From Thamnaconus septentrionalis (taxonomy: Eukaryota; Chordata; Actinopteri; Tetraodontiformes; Monacanthidae), in NCBI GenBank assembly GCA_009823395.1, contig CM020515.1:14020489-14084488 (forward strand): DNA of 64,000 nucleotides, given 5' to 3'. The notes under the pieces are model-generated. The model did not search any database. It saw only the letters and a program-made list of their open reading frames with translations, and had not been told where the DNA came from. Made by a program: the position numbers and the translations under genes. This document shows positions 11,291 to 23,100 of the stretch, in pieces; within the stretch, counting starts at the first letter, position 1, and the number at the start of each line of letters is the position of its first letter.

Positions 11291-13174
11291 GGTGAGTGGG
11301 TGTGCCGAGGCTGAGTGATAAAGTCATTACAGCCACTGGGAATTTGATGGGACTGGTCTGTCCTAATGGAGAGTCCGAAGTGGAACCAGGCAGGCGGGCG
11401 ACAGCAGCAATAAGCGTCGGGAGACCACAGTACGGCATTACTCTTTGTGTGTGTGTGTGTGTGCTTGTTGCTCGTATTGGCCGCCCTGCATTAATCTCTG
11501 TCCTCTGAGGAATCTCTGGTTGCAACATGTGAATTACACGGGTGATGATGCAAGTTCTGGCCATGACAACATCATCACGCTACGTGTTTATCCTTCAATT
11601 ACAAAATAAAACCCAAACACATGAACATAATGGATAATCTGGTTTCTTTTTTTCCTAATTGAATTCAATGGTGCGATGACAGAGCGACGCCAAAATGAAA
11701 ACGCTCAAATGGAATTCCTTGCTGGGCGCCATATGCGTACCCCAATAATCTCACAGGTCAAAGCTTTTAATTCCGCCCCTTTTAAAGTCGGCCGTCCGGC
11801 GTGCAGTGAGGGGCTTTGAGGACAAATGAATGCAAAGTTTGTCTTGCCGATAGTGTTCGACTGCGCGTGCGGAGTAAACAGCTCGGAGTTGCACGCTGGG
11901 ACCTTTTTCCAAGAGGCATTAATATGCTAACAGAGGTGAAGCTGCTGCACGCTAATAACGCTCAGGGGGTAATTAGAGTCAGAGCAATTACTAAATCAAA
12001 AATGTGATTAAAAAGCGGGTCTACTCATCCATCTGTTTCAGCCTGTAAAGAGCTAATAAGTCACACGGAGAGAGAGCGGGCGAGGACGCGAGCGGCATCG
12101 GGAAGACGCGGCGAGGGCGCAGACTGTCGAAGGCCGCCTGGCGTGACATGTGCGACGTTCCGCCGTTCCGACTTATTTTAACTCGAGCCTTTTGCCGTCG
12201 AGTCAAATGAGCCCTAATGCACCCCCACAAAGTAGCGCTAATGGAGCAGATTTACTGTTGCGCCGCGCAGCATCCGGCGCTTTGATGGCGCCGTCACAGG
12301 GGGATTAGTCCCGCTCCTCCGACTCGCAGATGTTGAATTGAACGTTTATGCGAGCGGGATGGAAATCCGTTTTTTACACCCGCGTTGTCGTCGATGGTGA
12401 AAATGAAACCCTCCGTATCTCGGACGGCGGCCTGAGTGAAATGGACCTTGTTATTTTTTTGCGAGGTTGAGAAATGCGGTGTTATTGGCTGCATGCTGTG
12501 ACAGGTCGCTCCTCGTTTCCACCAGCGGGCGGCTGATCTACAGTAGCGGCACGTCACAGTCTTGACAGCGGTGGAATTTATGGCCATTCAGCGGTGCAGG
12601 TCTGCCGTATCGGCGCATCGGGGCATTTAAAACAACATCTGCTGCCTCTTCCGGCACGGATCCTGCATCGGAAGTTTGCGCAAAAGCAAGTCGGAGCTCT
12701 TTTTTTTTTTGAAGGAGGGGGATTAGATTTGGATTAAGCCATGTCAGCACTTACACGTCAACTGCGAGTCTTCTGTCTCAGATTAATGGCTGCCCTTCCT
12801 CTCGGATTAGGATTAGGTCCTGGCACAATGCGGAAGATTACGGGACAGAGAGGAAGGCAATTGTCTTATTAACCTCGAAGACAAAGCCTCTGCCTCCCTC
12901 CCAGCCTGTGGTGCCGCAGACATATTTCCACGGACGCTCTTGGAGATCAGGCCGTCATGGCTGCTTTAGCGTGAACGCCTCCTGTATTTAAAAAGCACCT
13001 CAGCTGTTTCCTGTCCTAACAAATCGGGTTGCATCAATCTTTGACCATTATTTCCCCTCGGCTCCGATCCACATTAGTTTAGCTCAGAGATGGAAAATGA
13101 AGTCTTAATGTGGGGTTTTCTGAAAACCTTTTAAATTGATTTGGCTCCTAGTTTTTCTTTTCTGTTTCTTTTCT

Positions 13175-13212
13175 GTTTTGACAGCTTTCTGTTTCACGAG
13201 AGCTGTCAAAAC
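13175..13212. repeat. 12-bp inverted repeat with 14-nt loop
   Basis: GTTTTGACAGCT at 13175-13186 is exactly complementary to AGCTGTCAAAAC at 13201-13212. It is a perfect hairpin in AT-rich non-coding DNA, with no surrounding gene. Confidence 0.85.
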
Positions 13213-16200
13213 GTTAAACATGGAGAGCTCATCTGAACCACTCTGTTCACTTTAAAGCATAACTACCTCGCTTAGCCTATTGTTTTCTTGTCCGCTGTCT
13301 CTTCTTTTTCTTCTCCTACAACGTCTTCTTTGTTGTCTCGTTGTCCTCTGTCATTATGAACATAGAGAGACTACAGAGCCAATGAGCTTCTTTTAGCCAG
13401 GCAAGAAGTGCTGCTCATGTTACAGAGTGGACTGTTGGCATACTAGACGAGTCCTACACCAGGCCAGCTGAGGGCGCTGTGAGTAGAAAAATATGTTGTT
13501 TTTTTTAAGACAGAAAAACTATTTGTCATCGTAGGTATTTAGGAACACTTAAAATGATTGATGTCCCATTGGATTGTGAAATTTTTCATTCAGACAGTGA
13601 AACATCTCTTTTTTTTGGCTTAAACTCTTCTGATACATTTGCTCCTCCTTCCCCTCCCTCCCATCCCCGTCGGCATTTCAGTTGTTGCCTCTGATGTCAC
13701 ATAAAGGCTAATTTAACAAGGCGTGATTAAGAAAAAAAAAGACTGAATAATCGCCGCTCTGACAGCAATGACTTAACCCGCCGTTGCATCAAACGGGACG
13801 CGGATTAATGGCTTGAAATCTTCTCTCCAAACACAGACCCAACATGATTTGCCACTTCACTTTTTCTATTTATTTTTTTTTGCTGACATCACAACAAAGC
13901 TACAGAGTTCATCCTGCTGCCGGTACTCATGCTCCAATTCTTTTTTTTTTTCCCCCTGCACGTTTCTTCCCTGAAACCAAACAGTCGGCTGTTGTGTGAT
14001 GTTCTGTTGTGTTTGACTGACTCTTTATTCCCCAGTGGTTGCTGCCAAGCGAATGTGTGAAGTCGCTTGATGCTCAGGGCTGCCAGGTGTATATTTTCCT
14101 TGTCTTCCCCAATCTTCAAACAACAGCAGCCTCCCTTGCAACCGCCTGGAGGGATGTGTGCTAACAGCTATTCCCCAGTTGGGAGCATAGCAATTACAGA
14201 GCCCCTCCTCTATCCCTGTAATTGCATAGGGAGCTGCTTCCTGAGCGATCAGACAGTTAGCCAGCCACCAAGGGAGACTAGATTCATCATTTTGAATAAA
14301 GGTTTGTTGTTTTTTTTTTTTTTTTTTTTAATAGAGTGTGGGGATTCATATTCTAACCTTTTGCCCTGCTGTTTGCTGCGCTGTATGATGGATGGGACAG
14401 GCCGCTAGGGGATACACACAAAACCTTTGCCGCCTCAGAAGGAGAAGATATTGACGGGAAAGACACACTTCTGGAAATAAAGAAAGTCTGCGTGTCATGC
14501 AGACTGCACTGAGCCAGTGGAATCAACCGTAACTCTGCTTTGCGGTGCTGGTTGGAGCGCCTCGTGTTTATGTCCACACGAGCAGGTTTTAGGCTGCGGT
14601 TTGAAACCTGAGCTCGCCGTATAGTGTGGAGCGTTTAAGTGTCACCATGGGATATAAAGGAATTCCACTATTTTTCACATGTCCCCGATGGGTAACATGA
14701 CACCGCGTTGTGTGTTTTGTGGGGGTCATGGTAACAAAATCCTCTCACCGCTGGCCTCGAGGAAACTACGACAGGTAGTTAGGAGCAGTGCGCTAATGAC
14801 GCTGTCATTTTGAATAAAGGGGGCGAATAAAAGGGAGCCTAGCATCTCAGTTCCATTAGTGTGTGCAGGTGAAGCGTGGGTGAGGCGTTGCAAAGAGTGC
14901 GGCCGAAGATTGTGGTTCTGAGACTTATAAAAAGACAAGCGCTTGTGATGTTTGGTCAGACATTTTTATTATTTCTTGCTTCATGACAATGAAACGACTG
15001 CATCTTTTCGATTAACCTGCTTGTTTTCGGGGAAAAAAATGCATACAGTTAATAGTGCCTCCAGGACAGCAGGGTCGCAGTGCATCATTGTGAAATGACT
15101 GGGGTTGAATAAAACTCAACCGTACAGGATATTTTAATTCATGAGGTTTACTTCAGTTGTTCCTTTTTACCTGAACCTCTACGGGAGCTACATACAAAAT
15201 TTCACTTCAAGATATTATGGTTTTTACACCGCATGTGAACCTGAATAAACCGTCTTCCTTTAACGTCCTACAATGGATTAACAAGGGGCTGTCACTGTTG
15301 TGCGCACAGTGACAAAAAATATTCCAAGCAAGAGGCTGTTCCTCTTATCATTTAGTCTGAATTGTGTTGTGTTCTTGTAAATTCCAACTTAGGTTACTAT
15401 CTCAGCAGCCCCTGCCTTCACTATCACACACAGAGGACCTGTTAAATCACTTTCTTCTCTAGAGGAGTTTATACCATAATACTGCTGAATTTTGAATGTA
15501 GCTCCGTTACTGAAAAAACAAACAAAAGAGGTTCAGTGACTGATGATGAGCGCAACACTTGACCCATCCACCTACATCTCAATGATTAAGGGGCTACAAA
15601 AGCTGCATAAGATGATTTATGTGATCTGTTTCCATTCTGAATAATGCGTGTGATTGGCCTCAAGTCATTTTCTTCTGGGAAAGACCTCTGAATGATAACA
15701 TCTCAAAGGGTCTGTGCAAAATTGGATAAAAAACATCCCATGGCTGCCTCCTGAATTCGTTCCTAATCCTCATTTTCTCCTACTAATGCAGCAAATGAGC
15801 GGTCACGTCAAAAACATTGCAGTGGAAATTCATATTATTGTGTTATCTTGAAGTTGGCTCCAGGGTCAGCTGTAAACTTCCCGCCATTAATGGATGGTTG
15901 TTATACAATAATGCCCAAGAGATCGGGCCGGTGCCATCACTCAGGTCTAATTGACATGATGAGGAGCTATTACTGTATTGATCCACCTGGCAAGTGGCAG
16001 TGGATCAGCTGGGGCCCCTATCGACCTGACTAAGTGGCACCAAAGACATCTGAAGGGTCAGTCGAATGTTAAGGGGATTGTTACAGTTTGTTTGTGAGGT
16101 TGAATCTCAATCAGCTTTGGGAAATTTAAAAATATATAATAATGATGTGGGATTTGAGGCATTTTCCACAAGTGGACAAAGACAAACAAAAAGCTTATAA

Positions 16201-16444
16201 TACCCGTAAAAAAAAATTGTGCTTGTAGAACGAAACAAAAAGTTCATTTTCTGAATCAGAATCGAAACTACATTTGGTGGATCACGACTAAACCTGCTTA
16301 GGCAACTTAGTGAGTTCATTTCATAACAATAAATTATCATAAAATAGACTTTTTGAACTTTTTTTTACACATCCACCAAATACTGTACATAGACTGTATA
16401 ACAATATCTCCATAGTGATAAACTTATTTAGAAACACGCACACA

Positions 16445-16445
<1 letters not shown>

Positions 16446-16475
<30 letters not shown>
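16446..16475. repeat. (CA)n microsatellite
   Basis: CA run about 30-60 bp beyond the sulfotransferase stop codon, so it probably lies in that gene's 3' UTR (as GT on the transcript). Confidence 0.9.
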
Positions 16476-16477
<2 letters not shown>

Positions 16478-16507
16478 AGTCTCCCATCTCAGTTATTTTT
16501 GTTCCTC

Positions 16508-17126
16508 TCAGTCCCAACCAAAGTCATGGCCGGTCATCTGGTAGAACTTATGATTGAAGGGTTTATAAAAGTCCCTTAATCTTTGCACCACCTCCGGGTT
16601 GATATTGGGATGGGTCCTGCCTTTGGTTTTGCCTAAGCAGTGCGGCTTGCTGTTCCCCTCCGGCCTCTTAATGCAGGGGAAGCCTTTTGTCGGGTTAAAG
16701 TGAAAGTTCTTCTCCGTCACCACCCTCCTGAGGCCCAGAAAGTCCTGGACGCGGGCCATCTCACCGGCCGGGTCGCTGATCAGGCGCTCACCGCTGACGA
16801 ACAGCAGCTGCTCCATGGGGAAGTGCTGCAGCCAGCGCTCCAGGTGCTTTGCGTACATGCCGATCTGTACGGCGCTCCACGTGGTGTCGATCAGGCCCGC
16901 CGACATGTTCTTGAAGGTCAGGCTCTCGAAAGAGGGGATGTCGGGCTTCTTGGAGCGAGTCTGGGTGTAGTCGGAGATGGCCCGCGTGACCGGGTCTCGC
17001 ACGACCACAATGAGTTTGATGTCTTTCGACATGGTGTAGATCCGAGCGGGGACCTCCTTGGTGACGTAGTAGCTGGGGGTCTTCTCCATGGTCAGCTGAC
17101 CCTCCGACGACTTGGGCATCAGTTCC
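16508..17126 (-). CDS. hs3st3b1: hs3st3 exon 2 (residues 168-372)
   Basis: The acceptor TTTTGCAG|GGAACTG lies at 17127. The exon carries the rest of the sulfotransferase domain, from [10 protein letters not shown] to TGHDFGWD, and a TGA at 16508-16510. It is one residue shorter at the end than human HS3ST3 proteins, which end GWDG. The strongly conserved blocks are [31 protein letters not shown] and GFPC...HCLGKTKGR. Confidence 0.95.
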
Positions 17127-20100
17127 CTGCAAAAGACAGAAAACACTGTGAATCAACTGTGATATCCGGCCAAGTGTGACTGCACTACTTTCACCTTTTG
17201 ATGTCCCTTTTTGTGATGCCGCCGCTTTTTGTAGCGAGCCATGATCAAAAGTTCCTAGAGATTACCGTTGACACGTTCGCCATGTGGCAGGCTGAAAAGC
17301 GCTGTCAATCACAAACACATGAGCAGCACCTGCGACGGGAAGTGTTATGCTGGGCCAAAGTCCAATCAATTATCTGCGATTGCATGTGAGCACAATATGA
17401 GCCTTCTAAAGACAAACCCTGGAGGGAGACATCCATCTCCTCACCGCTGCTGCTGCAGCTCCAGCTCCAGCTGCCGTTTCTAATCTACCTAAGACCTCGA
17501 AATGCTTTCAAACCACACAGTCCTCACCCTGAAATTTCCACACCTTCATTACACGATACAAAAGGTGGTTTAGCCCGTGAATGGACTGCATTATGCTCTT
17601 TGCTGTCACTCCATGACGGATGACTCAGACTGCACCTTTCTGCTCCTGCTTGACAGGAATTTGATGTAAAATGCATAAATCTGAATAGGCCGCGCATTTA
17701 CTAGAGGAAAGGGTCGGTGCCTGTGCCCGTAACTGCATATTCTTGTTGACCCTGGATGGCTCTGCTTGATCGTAATATAGCCTGTTAACCGCAGCCCTCA
17801 CTGGATAATGGCTAAAGTGAGCCAAGGGGGATTAGGACTAAGCCAAACAAGCCAAAGCATTAGAAGCTTGGTCGACTGCCTTGTTGGCTGGCTGGGTCAT
17901 CATTGCAGACAGAGGGCACAGATGTGTGGCCACGACAGTTCGACCCTATGGGTTCTGGGTAATCTCTGAAGAAATACGAGTGATTGGAGGCTATAACACA
18001 AACCACAATTTGATTACAGCCATTGGCATCTGTTTGGTAGACTTGCATAGTTACCATTCAAGACCCTCGCAAATTGATTTGGGCAAATTCCCTTTCAAGT
18101 TCCCGCAATTGCAGATCAGATGTATCACATTCTGGTGCAGCAAACGTTTCTAACATGCGTTAAAATGCAAATTTGTCTATTTCCTGCAATTTGCTGAAGA
18201 TGCCCCAGAAAAGTTTCAACAATCAAGATCGCTTTGGCAGCGTACATGTGACTCTCCAGCAGTGTTTGGTAATATTCTCCTCCCCCGTCTGATTGCGCCT
18301 GGTGGATCTTGCTCGAACAACAGGGAAGCTGAGGAGCCTTGTCATTAAAGTGATTGCAATAATTTCCAACCATCTGTTGGTACACGCACAAGGAGCTTCA
18401 ACGCGCCTTTTGGAGCCCAGCAGCTTTTATCTTGCAAATTTATGTGGTGGAAACAAGCAGAAAATGGTCTGCGTGGTTTTGGCTTCGCGGAGCGCTCAGG
18501 AAAAAAAAAAAAAGAAAAGCCCAAGTGATTATGGGAAGAGTAGGCATCACCCGTACCTCATTACTGCGGCAAAAAGAACCACACATGCGGTTGTCTTTCT
18601 TATTAAATTTCATCATCTCATGTCACCTGCTCATTCCTTCCCTCCTTACACATTTGTTCCACTGCCTCCCCCCTCTGAGACTTTGCCACCATTGTTGGTG
18701 GCGGAGGGGGGAGAGCCGCAAACCTAATCAAGGTAATAGGTATGACAGATGCAACCCGCGTTATCAGATCTCCCGGCAATTATCTCCAACATCGCCCTGG
18801 ATACACAGAGCAGGAACGCTGCGGGGCATTTTTGCAGGAGCCTCAAGGGGGGACGCAAAAACTTACCACCAATCAAACTTTCCACCCGGTCCCCCAACAA
18901 AGCAATCTGTGTGGGGAAACGCATGCATTATTCATCTTTTCGCCGAGACAGCGATGGTGGAACATCGCCGAGCGAGAAGCGAGACAGTTGCCCGGGGTTG
19001 GGAGGCGGGGACAAAAGGGAGGCCGGTTTTCACAATTTGTTCTGCTTAGTAAACAATGTCCTCAGAACCAATAGGTTTGCTGCATCCTCATTTATCTGTC
19101 GGCCAGTCAACGGCACCATCATTCAGCTTCAAAAGCACAGAGGCAGCAAAAAAAAAAAAAGCCGCAAGCGTGCTGACTTTTGCCCTTTCATCAGTTGTGA
19201 GTGTTTCTATGCTAATGCGTGAGGATCAAACCAGGGCCGGGGTGAGAAGCGTATTTTGCCCTGGTGTTTCATCTCTCACACGTTCCAGATAACAATCTAA
19301 TTTAAACGACAACAATTGCTTTGCTCTTTCTGCTTATTTTCAAGCTTTCTTTCACTAGCCTTCAAAAAGTACCACTGACTTCACTGCACAGTAAGTCAAT
19401 GTGGTTTGCAAGAGCTAAAACGTGATTGCATCATCGACAAGGCTACAACCAGTCACTGCAATCACTCCCAGTGCACTGTCTTGACAAGTAGCCCAAAACA
19501 GACTGTCCAACCAGGGATTTTCACAGGTGCTTTTAATTAGCATCACAGTGCCTGCATAACGCTAATGCTTTTAGCATCAGGCTTTTTTTTTTCTTAGCGA
19601 TTTGAAAAGGCAAAAAAAAAAAGGCTCTGAGAAAAATTAACGGTGCAATAAAAATAACCTACTCGGTTGCTTCCGCAGGGACATAAACCTCCTGCCCTCT
19701 AACCTAACCTGGTCGACCCGCCAGAGAACAGAAGGATCCTCAAGATAAGAGGGGAAGCCGAGGAGGTTATGAGGAGGAGATAAAGCAGAGAAGGGGAGAA
19801 GAGAGGAGGATTAGATGGAATCAGGTGGAGGACACAAACCCACACGTAAGTCTTCAATTTGATTCTTGGTGCTGTACACAAGATTCATCGGTACCCCACG
19901 CAGACAGATTTTAATCCGGGGGGGCCGTGGCTGGGTTGCGTAAGTAGCCTGTGTTTTGTCTGTGTGGCAGTCAGGTGTGTCCATTAAAGAGGCTGCTGTT
20001 GGGGAAGTGCCTTTGAAAGCTGGAACCTTGTTTACATTCACTGCTATCAGGCAGCCGGTTCAAAGGTAGGATTTTACAACAGAGCGTGTCTGAAAGTAAA

Positions 20101-23100
20101 AAAAAGAAAGAAAGCTAAAAAAATAAAGAATTATCTGTGCTTCATATGTCAGCGGTAAAAAGCGGTGGTGTTTACCCAATTTTGGCCTCGTAAACACACT
20201 GGTGGATGTTTTTTCGAAATGCATTTTCTTATGACTTCCTGTTGTAGTAGAAAACCACCATACAAGCAAACTGTCTTTTGCAATTGCCGTCTGCATGCAA
20301 CCACATAGGCAAGCGCTAAAACTAAGCTGAAAATTGTGCCGGTCAATCAAAAGCCTGCAGAAAAACTGAAAAATTAAATCAAAGATTAAGTTGATAACAT
20401 GCAAAAAGAAATGACATCTGATACTTTTTGTCTGCAGTGCAACAGGAGACATTGCTTCTAGAAATTATCAGTCATAACTTTCACAGATAAAATCTGCACC
20501 CAAAAGATGAATTCAAAGTAAATTACCAAACCAAGAAACCCAGATATTTGTTTGTGCGCAAACAAATAAAGACGTTTTTCCAAAAAATCTTCAGCATCTT
20601 TTTTAGGCTAAGCAGCACGTTTGTAATAATACCCTACACTTATCTGTGGACCGGGCCTGGGAGAGCGACTGTGGGAATTGTCCCTCTCACTGAGCAAAAG
20701 GTGGTGGTATGCTGCCACTTGTGACAATCAGACCAAAATATACTGCAAGATGAGACCCGGGGTTGGAAAAAAAAAAATCAAAGAGGATTGCGTCTTTAGA
20801 GCGGGCAGCTCTGTGGTTGTCGCAGACGTTCTTATCAGGAAGTTGAAAGTTATGGTCATCTTGCCTCACACTCAGGACCTTGATTATCTCGACTGCACCC
20901 CTGAATAGCAATGATAGTGTTGGGAAGGTCTTTTCTCCTCCTCCCATCTCCCGTTATTGCTGTTGCCCCTGCTGCTGCTGCTGTTCAGCTCAAGGCCACC
21001 TGACTGTCTGGTGGAGACAGGCTCGGTTTTGGAGGAGGAGGAGGTTCTGGCTGTGTTCTGTCTTCCCTCACGCAGCTGTCAGCTTCGAATTAACACATAA
21101 CAATTCTGACACTTGAGTGTTTGTGGAATCAGCAGGCACGTCTCTATCGGTGCAGTGCATCTAGAAAAAGCAAATTCACAGGGAGGCTGTGAATGATCGT
21201 ACTGTATCATTTAATCACAGCAGCCATTCACAAGTGTAGATGTTTAACCTGCAGCCAGTGATTAAATGGTTTAAAAAAAAAAAAGACAAGATGAAATGTA
21301 AAAAGGTCTGATAGAATAGAGTTTTAAAAAATGTCATTTGTGGCTCTTACAAAACAACGGAGCGCTGCCGCAGTGAACCAGCTGGTTCTGCAGCAATGCT
21401 GCCAGAGGACGAGTTGGATTATGGGTACTTTGAAAAAGAAGAATTGGAAGCAAGGCCGCCGAATGATCGATGTTCAAACAGCAGAGTCCGACAGAACTGA
21501 ATTCGCAAATCTCTTGCAAGAGGGAATCATTTTGAATCGTGTGAAATACTAAATTCGTAGCATCACAATCAACCTGATTAAAGAAAAAATAATCCTGTAA
21601 CCAGCTGAAATGTCATAAATAACAAACTAAAACCAAGACACAGGAATAGCTGCAACAATTCAAAAAATGAAGCGCTTTGACAAACGTCGCCGCGCGGGTG
21701 CCAACAAACGCAATCCGGCGCAATTCCGGCGCGTGCACTTTTGACGCACGCACTCCAGGAGAGGAGCTGTTCGCGCAAAAACAGGGCATCACAGAGGCAA
21801 AGTGGAGACGGTGGAGGCAGATCCTGCAGCATCTGTGGCTGGCTGACAGGGGGTCTCCGCTGCAGCCGGCACAAAGGCGGCGGCAGGAAACTCACATTTT
21901 TCTCTGAAGATGCAACAAAAGGGGGAGAGACGAGGAAGCCGGCGACTCGCGGGGATATAATGGAGTGGAACGTGTTTGGTTCCAGTCTTTCCGGAGTGTT
22001 GTAGTAAGTGCTGCGGTTTGAAAAACTGCCGCGGGCGAGAAGGGGGGGAGAAAAAAAAAGAAGAAGAAAAGCCCAGGGGCTTGTTGGAGCAAATTAAATC
22101 TTCAATCTCCACCAGCAGCGACAGCGACGAAGGAGTGGGTGGGTGGGTGGAGAGGTTGGGGGGGGGGGGCGTTGGGGTGGTGGTGGTGGTGAACGTTTTC
22201 AACGCTGACAGTGGAGAAGACTCAATTCCAGGAAAGATTGCCATCAAGTTGAGGCTTTTCGAGGGAGTAAACTGATGGAAGCTGGAGGATGGTACGGGAC
22301 AATTACTGTGGAATGTTGGCAACACATTCTTTGAAGCATCTCGTTAACAAGCTGTTTTGACTCCCTTTTTTTGTAGTTTTTTTTTTTTTTTTAGTTTTTG
22401 CTGTCAAAAGTGCTGACACATCAGTTCAAGAGCTCTTCCTCATTCGCCCCACTGCTCTGCTGCGTCCTTGAAAGAGACGTGCGAAATGTCGAGTAAGCAC
22501 TGGAGAAGAAGGAAGCGACTCCTGGGAAAGAGGAGTTTCCTCACCCCAACTTCAGCTCAAAGTCGACTTTTTTTTTCCGTCCTGGCAAGCCTGGCTTTCA
22601 GAAGTTTGGAGGTTTCTCTTGGGCAGGTTGCAGTGAATGGCCCCTGTGATGAACTCCTGCTGGGCTTCGTCAAAGGGCACTTTCACCCTTCTGAGCACAT
22701 TTGCATACAAAGTGAAGGCTGAGAAAACATGTTTCACACTAATTGTCTGCTCCTTTATTGTCGGGGTTAATGGAGGCCCCCGGGGGTCCGCAGGCATCCC
22801 CTCTTTTTTTTTTCTTTCCTCAGCTCCATAATACTGTTGCACTTTTTCCTTTTTTTGTGCCCCCTCCTCCCCAAAAGACTCACTTTAAATTTACTGCACT
22901 CTATCTGCCACTGGCCTGCAGTAAGCTTCCCCGGGGCTCTGCACCAGATTACGCCGTCCTCCCTGCCGGCCTCGGCCGGTTAATAAGAAGGAGGCTCATT
23001 GTTCTACACATGGAGCCTCGAGAGGGGGCGAAGAAAATCTCCGACACAATCACAGCAATTAATTTCACAGCTCCTCCATAGAACTCAGAAGATGCTGGCG

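Larger units (their letters stand above)
7256..16507. other. Gene-free stretch downstream of the sulfotransferase gene
   Basis: No credible coding exon was seen. It contains several microsatellites (7.4, 9.0, 9.2, 11.2 kb), a fish repeat at 10.5-10.7 kb, a 12-bp inverted repeat at 13.2 kb and long poly-T/poly-A tracts. Two non-repetitive stretches with many ATTA/TAAT words (about 9.76-10.03 and 15.84-16.04 kb) look like candidate conserved non-coding elements. The 3' UTR of the minus-strand sulfotransferase must lie in its right-hand end, but I could not fix a polyadenylation site. Confidence 0.6.

Noticed and set aside
16640..17179. 179-codon frame opposite hs3st3 exon 2
   Set aside because: Exact antisense of a GC-rich conserved exon; the sense strand carries the recognised enzyme.
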